Shown one piece after another: positions 51,666 through 58,697 of a DNA stretch of 64,000 nt. The position numbers were made by a program, and so were the translations under genes. The stretch is from Bradyrhizobium diazoefficiens (GTDB taxonomy: Bacteria; Pseudomonadota; Alphaproteobacteria; Rhizobiales; Xanthobacteraceae), in NCBI RefSeq assembly GCF_018131015.1, contig NZ_JAFCJJ010000022.1, positions 45,430 through 109,429 on the forward strand, read 5' to 3'. The notes below the pieces were generated by a model that was not told the origin of the DNA, did no database searches, and saw only the letters and a program-made list of their open reading frames with translations. The number at the start of each line of letters is the position of its first letter. Position 1 is the stretch's first letter.

Positions 51666-51860
51666 GGTCGGTAACGAAGCTCCTGACGGAAAACGGGTAG
51701 AGCCGCGGAGACCTCGGCTGGCCCATGAGGCCGGCTCTGTCACCCGACGGTCCGATCAGCTTCGTTGCTGTGGGACTTGGCTCAGCAGGCGCCTGTGACA
51801 AGCTGGCCGCACTGCAACATACAAGTCCCGTGCCAGCTTCGACGAAATGAAAGTATAAGA
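51666..51860 (-). promoter_or_regulatory. Structured leader of nirA, probable NasT (ANTAR) antitermination target
   Basis: About 195 bases precede the nirA ATG, with mutually exclusive pairings. Near its 5' end AAGCTGGC (51839-51832) pairs with GCCAGCTT (51807-51800). Alternatively GGGACTTG (51829-51822) pairs with CAAGTCCC (51779-51772). A terminator-like hairpin follows at 51688-51738. NasT is an ANTAR-domain RNA-binding regulator that in other bacteria binds leader hairpins and prevents termination when nitrate is sensed; nasT and nasS are encoded 0.3 kb upstream. A possible -10 (TATACT) at 51857-51852 lacks a convincing -35. Confidence 0.6.
51688..51738 (-). terminator. Terminator-like hairpin in the nirA leader
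   Basis: Reading leftward, AGAGCCGG (51738-51731) pairs with CGGCTCT (51705-51699), with an inner CCTC/GAGG pair, followed by ACCCGTTTTCC. It sits 23 bases before the nirA ATG, the place expected of an attenuator. Confidence 0.55.
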
Positions 51861-51983
51861 TATTTCAATCGATTAGATGCGGCGTCGACCAAATCAGACC
51901 CCGGCCCCGCTCATGAAATTCGAGCACTCGGCTTAAAATTTAGCCTATGCTCGCAATTGCCCAAGAATGATGCAGATGACGAA

Positions 51984-53144
51984 TCAGCTCTTCCAGCGCC
52001 CGACCTCGAAGGCCTCGAGATGCCCCCTGATGTCGTCGGCATTGAAGGCCGGTCCGACGAACGCCCTGAAGGGCGCCGCCGCTTCGGACTGCTGGCGGCC
52101 GAGCGCCGCGTCATAGAGGTCCGGGCGGAACACGGCCATGGCCGTCCTGACGCCGTCGGGCGTGAGCGGGGCCTGCCCCCAGCGCACCATCTGCGCATAG
52201 AGCCAGGCGGCCTGGGCCGGATCGGGGCGCCCTGCCCCTTCGCGTCCGACCAGGAGATAGCGGCTGCTTTCACGGAACGTGCCGTCCGGCGAGATCTTCA
52301 GCCGCCCGGTAAGGCTGCGCTGGATGATTTCGGCATCGACGCCGATCCGGTCCGGCTGCGCCAGAATCCGCGCCGCCTCGGCGAGGTTGGCGGCATTGCC
52401 GATGAACTCCGCACCCCTGAGCGCCGCGCGAACGAGGGCAGCGACCACGTCCGGATGCTTGTCGCCCCAAACCTTTCGCACGGCCAGCACCTTCTCGGCC
52501 GCATGTTCGAGAATGTCGGAGGCGAAATGCAGGATGTGGCCGATGCCGAGATCGACCGCGACCGAATTCCAGGGCGCACCTACGCAGAACGCATCGACAT
52601 GGCCGCTCCTGAGGCTGTCCACCATGTAGGGCGGCGGCAGCACCACGAGGCGCAAATCCTCGTCGGGATCGACGCCGGCCGCGGCCATCCAGAACCGCAA
52701 TTGATAATTGTGGGTCGAGAACGGGAAGGTCATGCCGAAGGTGAGCGGCTCGGTGCCCGCCTTGCGCCGCTTCGCGACCACCTTCGCCAGCGCCTTTGCG
52801 GTCGCAAGCGGATCGAAGCGGTCGCCGTCGATCTCGTCCATCAGCGCGGCATGGAGCACCGGCGACACCGTGATCGCGTTGCCGTTGATGCCGAGGTTGA
52901 AGGGCGCGGCGATCGGCACCTTGACGTGGCCGAGCCCGAGCGAGGACGCGATCGCCACGGGCGCGAGCAGATGCGCGGCGTCGAACAGGCCGATATTGAG
53001 CTTGTCGCGGACGTTGGACCAGGACACCTCGCGGACCAGCTCGACCTCGAGCCCCTCGGCGGCGGCAAATCCCTTGTCCACGGCGACGATGAGGGCGGCA
53101 GCATCGACCAGCGGGATGAACCCGATGCGCAAGGGAGCGGTCAT
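51984..53144 (-). CDS. nasS: Nitrate sensor protein NasS (NrtA-like)
   Basis: 386 residues. A periplasmic-binding-protein-like fold without a signal peptide (MTAPLRIGFIPLVDAAALIV), so it is cytoplasmic, as NasS is. Family segments are FAAAEGLEVELVREVSWSNV, HLLAPVAIASSLGLG, TFGMTFPFSTHNYQLRFWMA and DAFCVGAPWNS. NasS sequesters NasT without nitrate or nitrite and releases it upon ligand binding. It overlaps nasT by four bases. A transporter NrtA is the alternative, but the missing export signal argues for the sensor. Confidence 0.9.
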   Translation of the reverse strand: MTAPLRIGFIPLVDAAALIVAVDKGFAAAEGLEVELVREVSWSNVRDKLNIGLFDAAHLLAPVAIASSLGLGHVKVPIAAPFNLGINGNAITVSPVLHAALMDEIDGDRFDPLATAKALAKVVAKRRKAGTEPLTFGMTFPFSTHNYQLRFWMAAAGVDPDEDLRLVVLPPPYMVDSLRSGHVDAFCVGAPWNSVAVDLGIGHILHFASDILEHAAEKVLAVRKVWGDKHPDVVAALVRAALRGAEFIGNAANLAEAARILAQPDRIGVDAEIIQRSLTGRLKISPDGTFRESSRYLLVGREGAGRPDPAQAAWLYAQMVRWGQAPLTPDGVRTAMAVFRPDLYDAALGRQQSEAAAPFRAFVGPAFNADDIRGHLEAFEVGRWKS

Positions 53145-53731
53145 TTCAGCATCTCCGCAGCGGTGATGATCGACTGCGCGATCTCGCCGATTTTCTTCTT
53201 CTCGCGCATGGCGGTGGAGCGCAGCAGCACATAGGCCTCGTCCTCGTTGAGGCCCTTCATCTTCATCAGGATGCCCTTGGCCTTCTCGATGATCTTGCGG
53301 TCCTCGAGCTGCGACTTGGTGCGCTCCAGCTCCTCCTGCAGCTTTGCGAAAGCGTTGAAGCGGGAGACGCAGAGATCGAGGATCGGCTTGATGCGCTCCT
53401 TCTTCAACCCGTCGACGATGTAGGCCGACACCCCCGCCTCCACGGAGGCCTGGATCGAGGCCGTGTCGCTCTGGTCGACGAACATCGCGATCGGCCGCCG
53501 CACCGCGCGGCTGACCTGGAACATCGCCTCCAGCACGTCACGGCTGGGGTTTTCCAGATCGATCAGGATGATGTCGGGGTCAACGGCATAGATGCGCGCG
53601 AGCAGGCTCTGCATCTCGCGGATGTGGACGACCTGCGTGAAGCCGGCTTCCCGCAGCCCCTCCTCGAGGATCGCGGCCCGGATCGGGCTTTCGTCGACAA
53701 TCACGATTTTGGGCGACTGTTCGGCGCTCAT
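53141..53731 (-). CDS. nasT: ANTAR-domain response regulator NasT
   Basis: 196 residues. A receiver-like N-terminal domain (KIVIVDESPIRAAILEEGLR, IILIDLENPSRDVLE) carries the phospho-acceptor-type Asp and lacks a partner kinase. It is followed by a coiled linker and a C-terminal ANTAR RNA-binding domain (KIIEKAKGILMKMKGLNEDE, then AYVLLRSTAM). It relieves terminators in nitrate-assimilation leaders. The unit nasT-nasS-nirA-reductase gives the regulator, sensor, target leader and target enzymes in order. Confidence 0.93.
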   Translation of the reverse strand: MSAEQSPKIVIVDESPIRAAILEEGLREAGFTQVVHIREMQSLLARIYAVDPDIILIDLENPSRDVLEAMFQVSRAVRRPIAMFVDQSDTASIQASVEAGVSAYIVDGLKKERIKPILDLCVSRFNAFAKLQEELERTKSQLEDRKIIEKAKGILMKMKGLNEDEAYVLLRSTAMREKKKIGEIAQSIITAAEMLK

Positions 53732-53843
53732 AGCTCACTCACGACCCGGCGATTCATCCATAGCACGCCGGAGGACAATGCAAAGGGTTGTTATTATGGG
53801 CAATTGGGACTAGCCGGAGCCTGTCGATCAGGCAGATCGGACC

Positions 53844-54305
53844 CTATGCGGGGTCATCGAGCAGTCGCTCCATGATGATCGTGCGCTCGTCGCCATGGTA
53901 GCTGTCGCGCACGGCTTTGAACCCAAGCCGAGCGTAAAAGGTTTCGGCGGTGACCGAAGACGGGACTGTCAGCACCGGGATGTTGCGCTCACGCGCCGTG
54001 CGCTCGATCTCGGCCATCAGCAATTTGCCGACGCCCCGGGCTTGCGCATCGGGAGCCACGAAGACGGTGCGGACCACGCTTCCGTCAAGGCTCGCCGTTC
54101 CGACGACGCGGCCACCATTGGTCGCGACGAACACGGTGCGCCTGCCGAGCAGCTGCAGCACCGCGTCCGGACTGAAGCTGCGCTCGACCCGTTCGATGAT
54201 CTCGGCCGTATAGTCCTTCGCATTGGTTTCGCGCAGGGCGCGCAGGATGACGGCGCTGATGTCGCCGGCGTCATCCTCGCGCGCGGAGCGGACCGTGCAT
54301 TCCAT
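53844..54305 (-). CDS. GNAT family N-acetyltransferase
   Basis: 153 residues from ATG 54305; a TTG at 54314 would add three. The acetyl-CoA pyrophosphate-binding motif is VFVAPDAQARGVGKLLMAEI (R/Q-x-x-G-x-G/A: QARGVG). Beta-4 and beta-5 elements are VVGTASLDGSVVRTVFV and PVLTVPSSVTAETFYARLGF. It is a standalone acetyltransferase with unknown acceptor. It lies 37 bases after the start of the next leftward gene's frame and has no obvious link to nasT. Confidence 0.9.
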   Translation of the reverse strand: MECTVRSAREDDAGDISAVILRALRETNAKDYTAEIIERVERSFSPDAVLQLLGRRTVFVATNGGRVVGTASLDGSVVRTVFVAPDAQARGVGKLLMAEIERTARERNIPVLTVPSSVTAETFYARLGFKAVRDSYHGDERTIIMERLLDDPA

Positions 54306-54342
54306 GTGTCCCAACCAATCGTCCTACACTCACAGCAGGCAG

Positions 54343-54906
54343 TTACGGAATCTTCGCGCCAGCGATCATCTTGTCGAGAAGCGGCATGGCGGCCAGCACC
54401 GCCCTCTCGTTGAGGCCGGAGACCGCCAACCGCACGACGTAGGAATTGCCATCCTTGTCGACATCGGCGTAGTGAGCAACCACTTCGAACGGCTGGTCCT
54501 TCAGGGACGGATTGTCGTAGCGATTGATTATGACCTTGGGGTTGTCCGAGGGAAGCACGGTGATCCTGGCATTCTTGCCGGATGTCGCCGCCCATTTCTG
54601 ATCGCTGTTTGCGACCCATTGAACCAGTTCGGTTCGATCCCTGTTATAGCGGCCATCGGCATAGACGATTGCTTCGGCGTTACCGAACCTCTTCCCGTTG
54701 GGCACAAACATGGTAGCGCCGTATTTGAGGCTCGCGGCTTCGTCCTTCGCCCACCCATCGGGCGCCTGCACACGCGGCCTGAATTCCGGACAGAGGCGTT
54801 TTTGCCCGTCGCAAACACGTAAGAACTTGTCGACTTCAGCCCGCGCCGGAAACGTCGCGCTCCAGGAAATGACAGCGAAAACCATGCCGAAGATGAAGCG
54901 GCGCAT
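54343..54906 (-). CDS. Hypothetical periplasmic protein
   Basis: 187 residues from ATG 54906. Signal peptide MRRFIFGMVFAVISWSATFP with cleavage near ARA-EV. The mature domain of about 160 residues has two cysteines near its N-terminus (VCDGQKRLCPEF) and alternating strands and helices (TMFVPNGKRFGNAEAIVYAD, PFEVVAHYADVDKDGNSYVV). I recognise no family. It is monocistronic, leftward, with 37 bases to the GNAT gene start downstream. Confidence 0.75.
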   Translation of the reverse strand: MRRFIFGMVFAVISWSATFPARAEVDKFLRVCDGQKRLCPEFRPRVQAPDGWAKDEAASLKYGATMFVPNGKRFGNAEAIVYADGRYNRDRTELVQWVANSDQKWAATSGKNARITVLPSDNPKVIINRYDNPSLKDQPFEVVAHYADVDKDGNSYVVRLAVSGLNERAVLAAMPLLDKMIAGAKIP

Positions 54907-55163
54907 CGCAGTGAAGCTCCCAGCAAGGATATCCAAAAACGTCAATCTACGAGGTAGAGCCCGGCGGCGCTCACCCTCATGCGCTAGTTTGGTGCCCAGT
55001 CGTCCGGATAAGGTTCATGAGCGGATCATCGGGATGATTTCATCGAGTTGGCCCACGTTGCATTTTACCACCGCGGGAACCCGCCGGACGGTTGAATTTT
55101 CCCTTGGGATCAATTACTTGGATCCCAAATCCGGACAATTGAGCTGAACAGGTCCCAGGCGAT

Positions 55164-56483
55164 ATGGACAGAGCGCCGCGCATTTCATTCACGTCACTCG
55201 GCTGCCCCAAGGCATTGGTGGATTCCGAGCGCATCATCACGCGCCTGCGCGCCGAGGGCTACGAGCTCGCCCGCAAGCATGACGGGGCCGACATCGTCAT
55301 CGTCAACACCTGCGGCTTCCTCGACAGCGCCAAGCAGGAATCGCTCTCGGCGATCGGCGATGCCATGGCCGAGAACGGCAAGGTGATCGTGACCGGCTGC
55401 ATGGGCGCCGAGCCGGAAGCGATCGAAGCGGCCTACCCGAGCGTGCTCTCGATCACCGGCCCGCAGCAATATGAGAGCGTGCTCGAGGCCGTGCATCGCG
55501 CGCTGCCGCCGGCGCACAATCCGCATCTCGATTTGGTGCCGCCGCAGGGCATCAAGCTGACGCCGCGGCACTACGCCTATTTGAAGATCTCCGAGGGCTG
55601 CAACAACCGCTGCACCTTCTGCATCATTCCAAAGCTGCGCGGCGACCTGGTCTCGCGTCCGGCCAACGACGTGCTGCGCGAGGCCGAGCGGCTGGTCGAT
55701 GCCGGCGTCAAGGAGCTGCTCGTCATCTCGCAGGACACCTCGGCCTATGGCGTCGATCTCAAATATGCCGAGAGCCCGTGGAAGGACCGCCAGGTCCGCG
55801 CCAGATTTTTGGACCTCGCGCGCGAGCTCGGCGAACTCGGCGCCTGGGTGCGGCTGCAATATGTCTACCCCTACCCGCATGTCGACGAGGTCATCGCACT
55901 GATGACCGAGGGCAAGGTGCTGCCCTATCTCGACATCCCGTTCCAGCATGCGAGCCCCGAGGTGCTGAAGGCGATGAAGCGCCCGGCGGCGCAGGAGAAG
56001 ACGCTGGCCCGCATCAAGCGCTGGCGCGAGGAATGCCCCGATCTCACCCTGCGCTCGACCTTCATCGTCGGCTTCCCCGGCGAGACCGATGCCGATTTCG
56101 CTTATCTGCTCGACTGGCTAGAGGAGGCCGAGATCGACCGCCTCGGCTGCTTCAAATACGAGCCGGTGGCGGGCGCCACCTCGAATGCGATCGCAAACCC
56201 TGTGCCGCCAGAGGTCAAGCAGGAGCGCTACAACGCGCTGATGGCGCGCCAGCAGAAGATTTCCGCGCGCAGGCTGAAGCGCAAGGTCGGCACGCGCCAG
56301 CAAATCATAATCGACGAGGTCGGCCCGACCGTTGCGAAGGGCCGCTCCAAGGCCGATGCGCCGGAGATCGACGGCGCGGTCTACCTGTCGAGCCGCCGCC
56401 CCTTGCGCGTCGGCGAGATCGTCACCGCAAAGATCGAGCGCGCCGACCAGTACGATCTGCACGGCAGCGTCGCGGGATTTTGA
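55164..56483 (+). CDS. rimO: Ribosomal protein S12 methylthiotransferase RimO
   Basis: 439 residues. The MTTase N-terminal domain binds one 4Fe-4S with Cys14 (SLGCPKALVDSE), the Cys in VNTCGFLDSAKQE and the Cys in TGCMGAEPE. The radical-SAM cluster is in GCNNRCTFCIIPKLRG (Cys-x3-Cys-x2-Cys), and the GGE-like and TRAM domain occupy the C-terminus (IIIDEVGPTVAKGRSKADAP). It adds a methylthio group to Asp88/89 of ribosomal protein S12. Rightward and monocistronic. Confidence 0.97.
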   Translation: MDRAPRISFTSLGCPKALVDSERIITRLRAEGYELARKHDGADIVIVNTCGFLDSAKQESLSAIGDAMAENGKVIVTGCMGAEPEAIEAAYPSVLSITGPQQYESVLEAVHRALPPAHNPHLDLVPPQGIKLTPRHYAYLKISEGCNNRCTFCIIPKLRGDLVSRPANDVLREAERLVDAGVKELLVISQDTSAYGVDLKYAESPWKDRQVRARFLDLARELGELGAWVRLQYVYPYPHVDEVIALMTEGKVLPYLDIPFQHASPEVLKAMKRPAAQEKTLARIKRWREECPDLTLRSTFIVGFPGETDADFAYLLDWLEEAEIDRLGCFKYEPVAGATSNAIANPVPPEVKQERYNALMARQQKISARRLKRKVGTRQQIIIDEVGPTVAKGRSKADAPEIDGAVYLSSRRPLRVGEIVTAKIERADQYDLHGSVAGF

Positions 56484-56486
56484 GGC

Positions 56487-56897
56487 TCACGACGCGGCCT
56501 GCCGTCCGTAATGCGCGGAAAACGCTTCCTTGGCTGCGAACAGCCCGTTCACCGCCGCCGGGAAGCCCGCATAGACGGCCATCTGCATGATGATCTCCAC
56601 GATCTCGTCGCGGGACAGCCCGACGTTCAGACCCGCCTCGATATGCACCTTGAGCTGAGGCGCGGCATTTCCGAGCGCCGTCAGCGCGGCGATCGTCGCG
56701 ATCTCCCGGTCGCGCAGGCCGAGGTCCGGGCGGCTGTAAATGTCGCCGAAGGGAAACTCGATCACGTATCGTGCGAAATCCGGAGCGATGTTGGCGAGCG
56801 AGGCAACGACCTTTTCGCCGGCGCTGCCGTCAATGCGTGACAGGGCCCGCTGGCCGCGATCGAAGCGGCTTTCGGCCTGTGATTGGGCGTGCGTCAT
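56487..56897 (-). CDS. Carboxymuconolactone decarboxylase family protein
   Basis: 136 residues from ATG 56897. The alpha-helical CMD fold is recognised by DLGLRDREIATIAALTALGN, HIEAGLNVGLSRDEIVEIIM and YAGFPAAVNGLFAAKEAF. It lacks the CxxC of AhpD-like peroxidase members, so it is closer to the decarboxylase/gamma branch. Its start lies inside the MerR-type gene, with which it overlaps by 68 bases in another frame, so MerR probably controls it directly. Substrate unknown. Confidence 0.87.
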   Translation of the reverse strand: MTHAQSQAESRFDRGQRALSRIDGSAGEKVVASLANIAPDFARYVIEFPFGDIYSRPDLGLRDREIATIAALTALGNAAPQLKVHIEAGLNVGLSRDEIVEIIMQMAVYAGFPAAVNGLFAAKEAFSAHYGRQAAS

Positions 56898-57261
56898 TCT
56901 CCTTCGTCCTCTGTTCGTCGCCGGCATAGCCGGCGATCTTGGTATCAAGGACGAGCAGGCATTCGCTGAGTTCGGCAATCTGCGTGCGAACCAGTTCGCG
57001 GTGGACTTCCAGCATCTGCCGCCGGGCTGGCCCGGTGGCTTCGCCTTCATCACGAAGCGCCGCATAACGCAACATGTCCCGGATCGGCATTCCCGTGGTC
57101 TTGAGCCGACCGAGGAATGCGATCCATGTGAGGATCGATGCGTCAAAGTCACGCTGGCCGGAACGATCCCGGTCTGCGTATGGCAGCAGCCCGATGCGCT
57201 CGTAATAGCGCAGCGTGTGGGTCGACAGGCCGGTTCGCTTTGCGAGGTCGCCGATCTTCAT
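56830..57261 (-). CDS. MerR family transcriptional regulator
   Basis: 143 residues from ATG 57261. The winged helix-turn-helix MKIGDLAKRTGLSTHTLRYY and ERIGLLPYADRDRSGQRDF are canonical, followed by the dimerisation helix (LVRTQIAELSECLLVLDTKI). The C-terminus has no metal-binding cysteine set, so it is likely to sense an organic molecule or stress. The last 68 bases overlap the start of the CMD gene in another frame, an unusually long overlap. The frame is open upstream to 57501; not coding there. Confidence 0.93.
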   Translation of the reverse strand: MKIGDLAKRTGLSTHTLRYYERIGLLPYADRDRSGQRDFDASILTWIAFLGRLKTTGMPIRDMLRYAALRDEGEATGPARRQMLEVHRELVRTQIAELSECLLVLDTKIAGYAGDEQRTKENDARPITGRKPLRSRPAGPVTH

Positions 57262-57352
57262 GTGTGCCGTTCTCGTACTGACGCACGTACAGATACCCCT
57301 TCGAGCGCGCTCTAGGTCAAGGGGTATCGAAGGTGCCGCGGGATTTGGAGCT

Positions 57353-58300
57353 TCAGGCCTCCGCCAGCCATTTCGGCACCCAGCGCTCCGGGCGCGGGGC
57401 GCGGGCGAGGTCGGTCCTGGCTTCGGACAGTTTTGCCGGCTCGCCGTCGATGGTCGGGCGCGCTTCGTAGTCGAAGCTCGGCATGATGCGGCCATCGCCA
57501 TAGAGTCCGAAATTCATCCCGTACCACAGCCCGAGCTCGGGCTGGGCGCGGCGCATCTCCTCGCGCAAATCGCGCAGCAGGGATTCGATCGAGGCCGCTT
57601 CCTCGAACGGCTGCGGCCCGCGGGTCAGGACGCGGGCCTGGTATTGCGCACCGACGATCGCGACCGCGAAACGGGTCTTGTCCCAGGGGTTCTTGCCCTT
57701 GGGCAGATGGGCAGCGAGCCGCCAGCCGAGCTCGGCCATCAGGCGGTGATTGGCCCAGTAGTCTTCGCGATCCCTGCTCCACTTCTCGACGAAGCCGCGG
57801 AAGTCGGGCAGCTCCGATGACGGGTCGTCAGGCACCGGCTTCTCGCCGATGGGACGTCCGGCGAGCCACTGCGCGAGCTCGACCGTCTGCGGTTCGACCT
57901 CCTCATCCGGCAACAGATCGTGCCAGGCCTTGTCGAACTGCTGCGAGGTGAGTTTTTCGAGCAGGCCGTCGAGCGTCGGCGCGAGGAGCTCATAATCGCC
58001 CTCCGAGCCCAGCCCGACGATCGGCGGATCGTCGCGATCGAGGCCTGCGCCGTACCAGCCGCCGACGGCCGAGCCGTCCGGCAGGCGCATGAACAATGCA
58101 AAGCGGTCGCGCAGCGGACTGCCGTCGACGATCGGCGCATGATCGGAAAACTGGCCCTGCAGGGAGAAGCAGCCGACGCTGCCCCAGGGACGGCCCCTGA
58201 GCCAGCCGGCGAAGTCGAGCAGCAGCGGCGGCGCCTCGACGCCCGGCGGAAACGCGCCGCGGACGCTGTCGAGATCGATCGGGTAAGGCGTGTCGGACAA
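57353..58300 (-). CDS. SMI1/KNR4 (SUKH)-like hypothetical protein
   Basis: About 315 residues if the TTG at 58300 is the start (weak ribosome-binding site; no good ATG is in frame). The N-terminal half contains LLDFAGWLRGRPWGSVGCFS and PPIVGLGSEGDYELLAPTLD, followed by GLLEKL, a pattern I associate with the SUKH fold used by bacterial toxin-immunity proteins. The C-terminal half (LMAELGWRLAAHLPKGKNPW, LWYGMNFGLYGDGRIMPSFD) resembles another small immunity-like or DUF600-like domain. No toxin gene is adjacent. A housekeeping role or an orphan immunity protein are both possible. Confidence 0.7.
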   Translation of the reverse strand: MSDTPYPIDLDSVRGAFPPGVEAPPLLLDFAGWLRGRPWGSVGCFSLQGQFSDHAPIVDGSPLRDRFALFMRLPDGSAVGGWYGAGLDRDDPPIVGLGSEGDYELLAPTLDGLLEKLTSQQFDKAWHDLLPDEEVEPQTVELAQWLAGRPIGEKPVPDDPSSELPDFRGFVEKWSRDREDYWANHRLMAELGWRLAAHLPKGKNPWDKTRFAVAIVGAQYQARVLTRGPQPFEEAASIESLLRDLREEMRRAQPELGLWYGMNFGLYGDGRIMPSFDYEARPTIDGEPAKLSEARTDLARAPRPERWVPKWLAEA

Positions 58301-58465
58301 GGCTGAATCTGTCTGGTTGGTCCCGCTTCTCTTGGTCCGGCCGACCAGCGGTCCGGTTCGAACCAATCCCTCCCTGCCGATCACAAACGCGCTAGAGGCC
58401 CGATGGTTCGCTTGGAACGCGCGATCGGTGCGATGCAACAACGCGACCTCGGCGAGCATGCCCGC

Positions 58466-58495
58466 TTGACAAGCGCAGGCCTTCGCATGTATGTG
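58466..58495 (+). promoter_or_regulatory. Candidate sigma70-type promoter of the argD-like leader
   Basis: TTGACA (58466-58471), an 18-base spacer and TATGTG (58490-58495). Initiation would be expected near 58502, making the short leader frame at 58504 nearly leaderless. Confidence 0.5.
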
Positions 58496-58503
58496 CGCGC
58501 CCC

Positions 58504-58593
58504 ATGATCGATTTCCGGACCAACCGCCGCGCAGCTTTCCGTCGTCGCACCCGCGACGATGATGGGTTGCGCCATGTCCGACGACGCCGCTGA
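58504..58593 (+). CDS. Candidate Arg-rich leader peptide, 29 residues
   Basis: ATG to TGA, 29 codons, 12 of them Arg, including Arg-Arg-Arg at codons 13-15 and four consecutive Arg codons (CGA CGA CGC CGC) just before the stop. It lies between a promoter-like sequence and an intrinsic terminator, upstream of an acetylornithine aminotransferase-type gene. That is the arrangement of a ribosome-mediated attenuator for arginine. Caution: in this G+C-rich genome, chance frames are often Arg-rich. No Shine-Dalgarno is seen; translation would have to be leaderless. Confidence 0.4.
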   Translation: MIDFRTNRRAAFRRRTRDDDGLRHVRRRR

Positions 58594-58621
58594 AGCACTG
58601 ACATTCAGCTAAGTTCTCGAG

Positions 58622-58657
58622 AAGGCCGCACCCGCAAAGTGCGGCCTTTCTGCTTTT
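58622..58657 (+). terminator. Intrinsic terminator between leader peptide and argD-like gene
   Basis: AAGGCCGCAC (58622-58631) and GTGCGGCCTT (58639-58648) form a perfect ten-base stem with a seven-base loop, followed by TCTGCTTTTC. It begins 28 bases after the leader stop and ends 41 bases before the aminotransferase ATG, so it would abort the mRNA before the structural gene. Confidence 0.8.
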
Positions 58658-58697
58658 CGCGACGCTTTTCTTCACGCAAGCCCCAGAGGAGTTCGAC

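Larger units (their letters stand above)
58301..58697. other. Leader region upstream of the argD-like aminotransferase gene
   Basis: 397 bases without a conventional gene. It contains a -35/-10 like promoter (58466-58495), an Arg-rich short frame (58504-58593) and an intrinsic terminator (58622-58657), all pointing rightward toward the aminotransferase gene. The leftward SUKH-like gene must also find its promoter here. Confidence 0.5.

Noticed and set aside
49899..51674. 591-codon plus-strand frame opposite nirA, and 522-codon frame opposite the CysJ-like gene
   Set aside because: Shadows of genes with intact cofactor motifs on the other strand.
58574..58612. Alternative 12-codon leader frame MSDDAAEALTFS before the argD-like terminator
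   Set aside because: Too short and without Arg or a strong ribosome site; the Arg-rich frame at 58504 fits the context better, though neither is proven.
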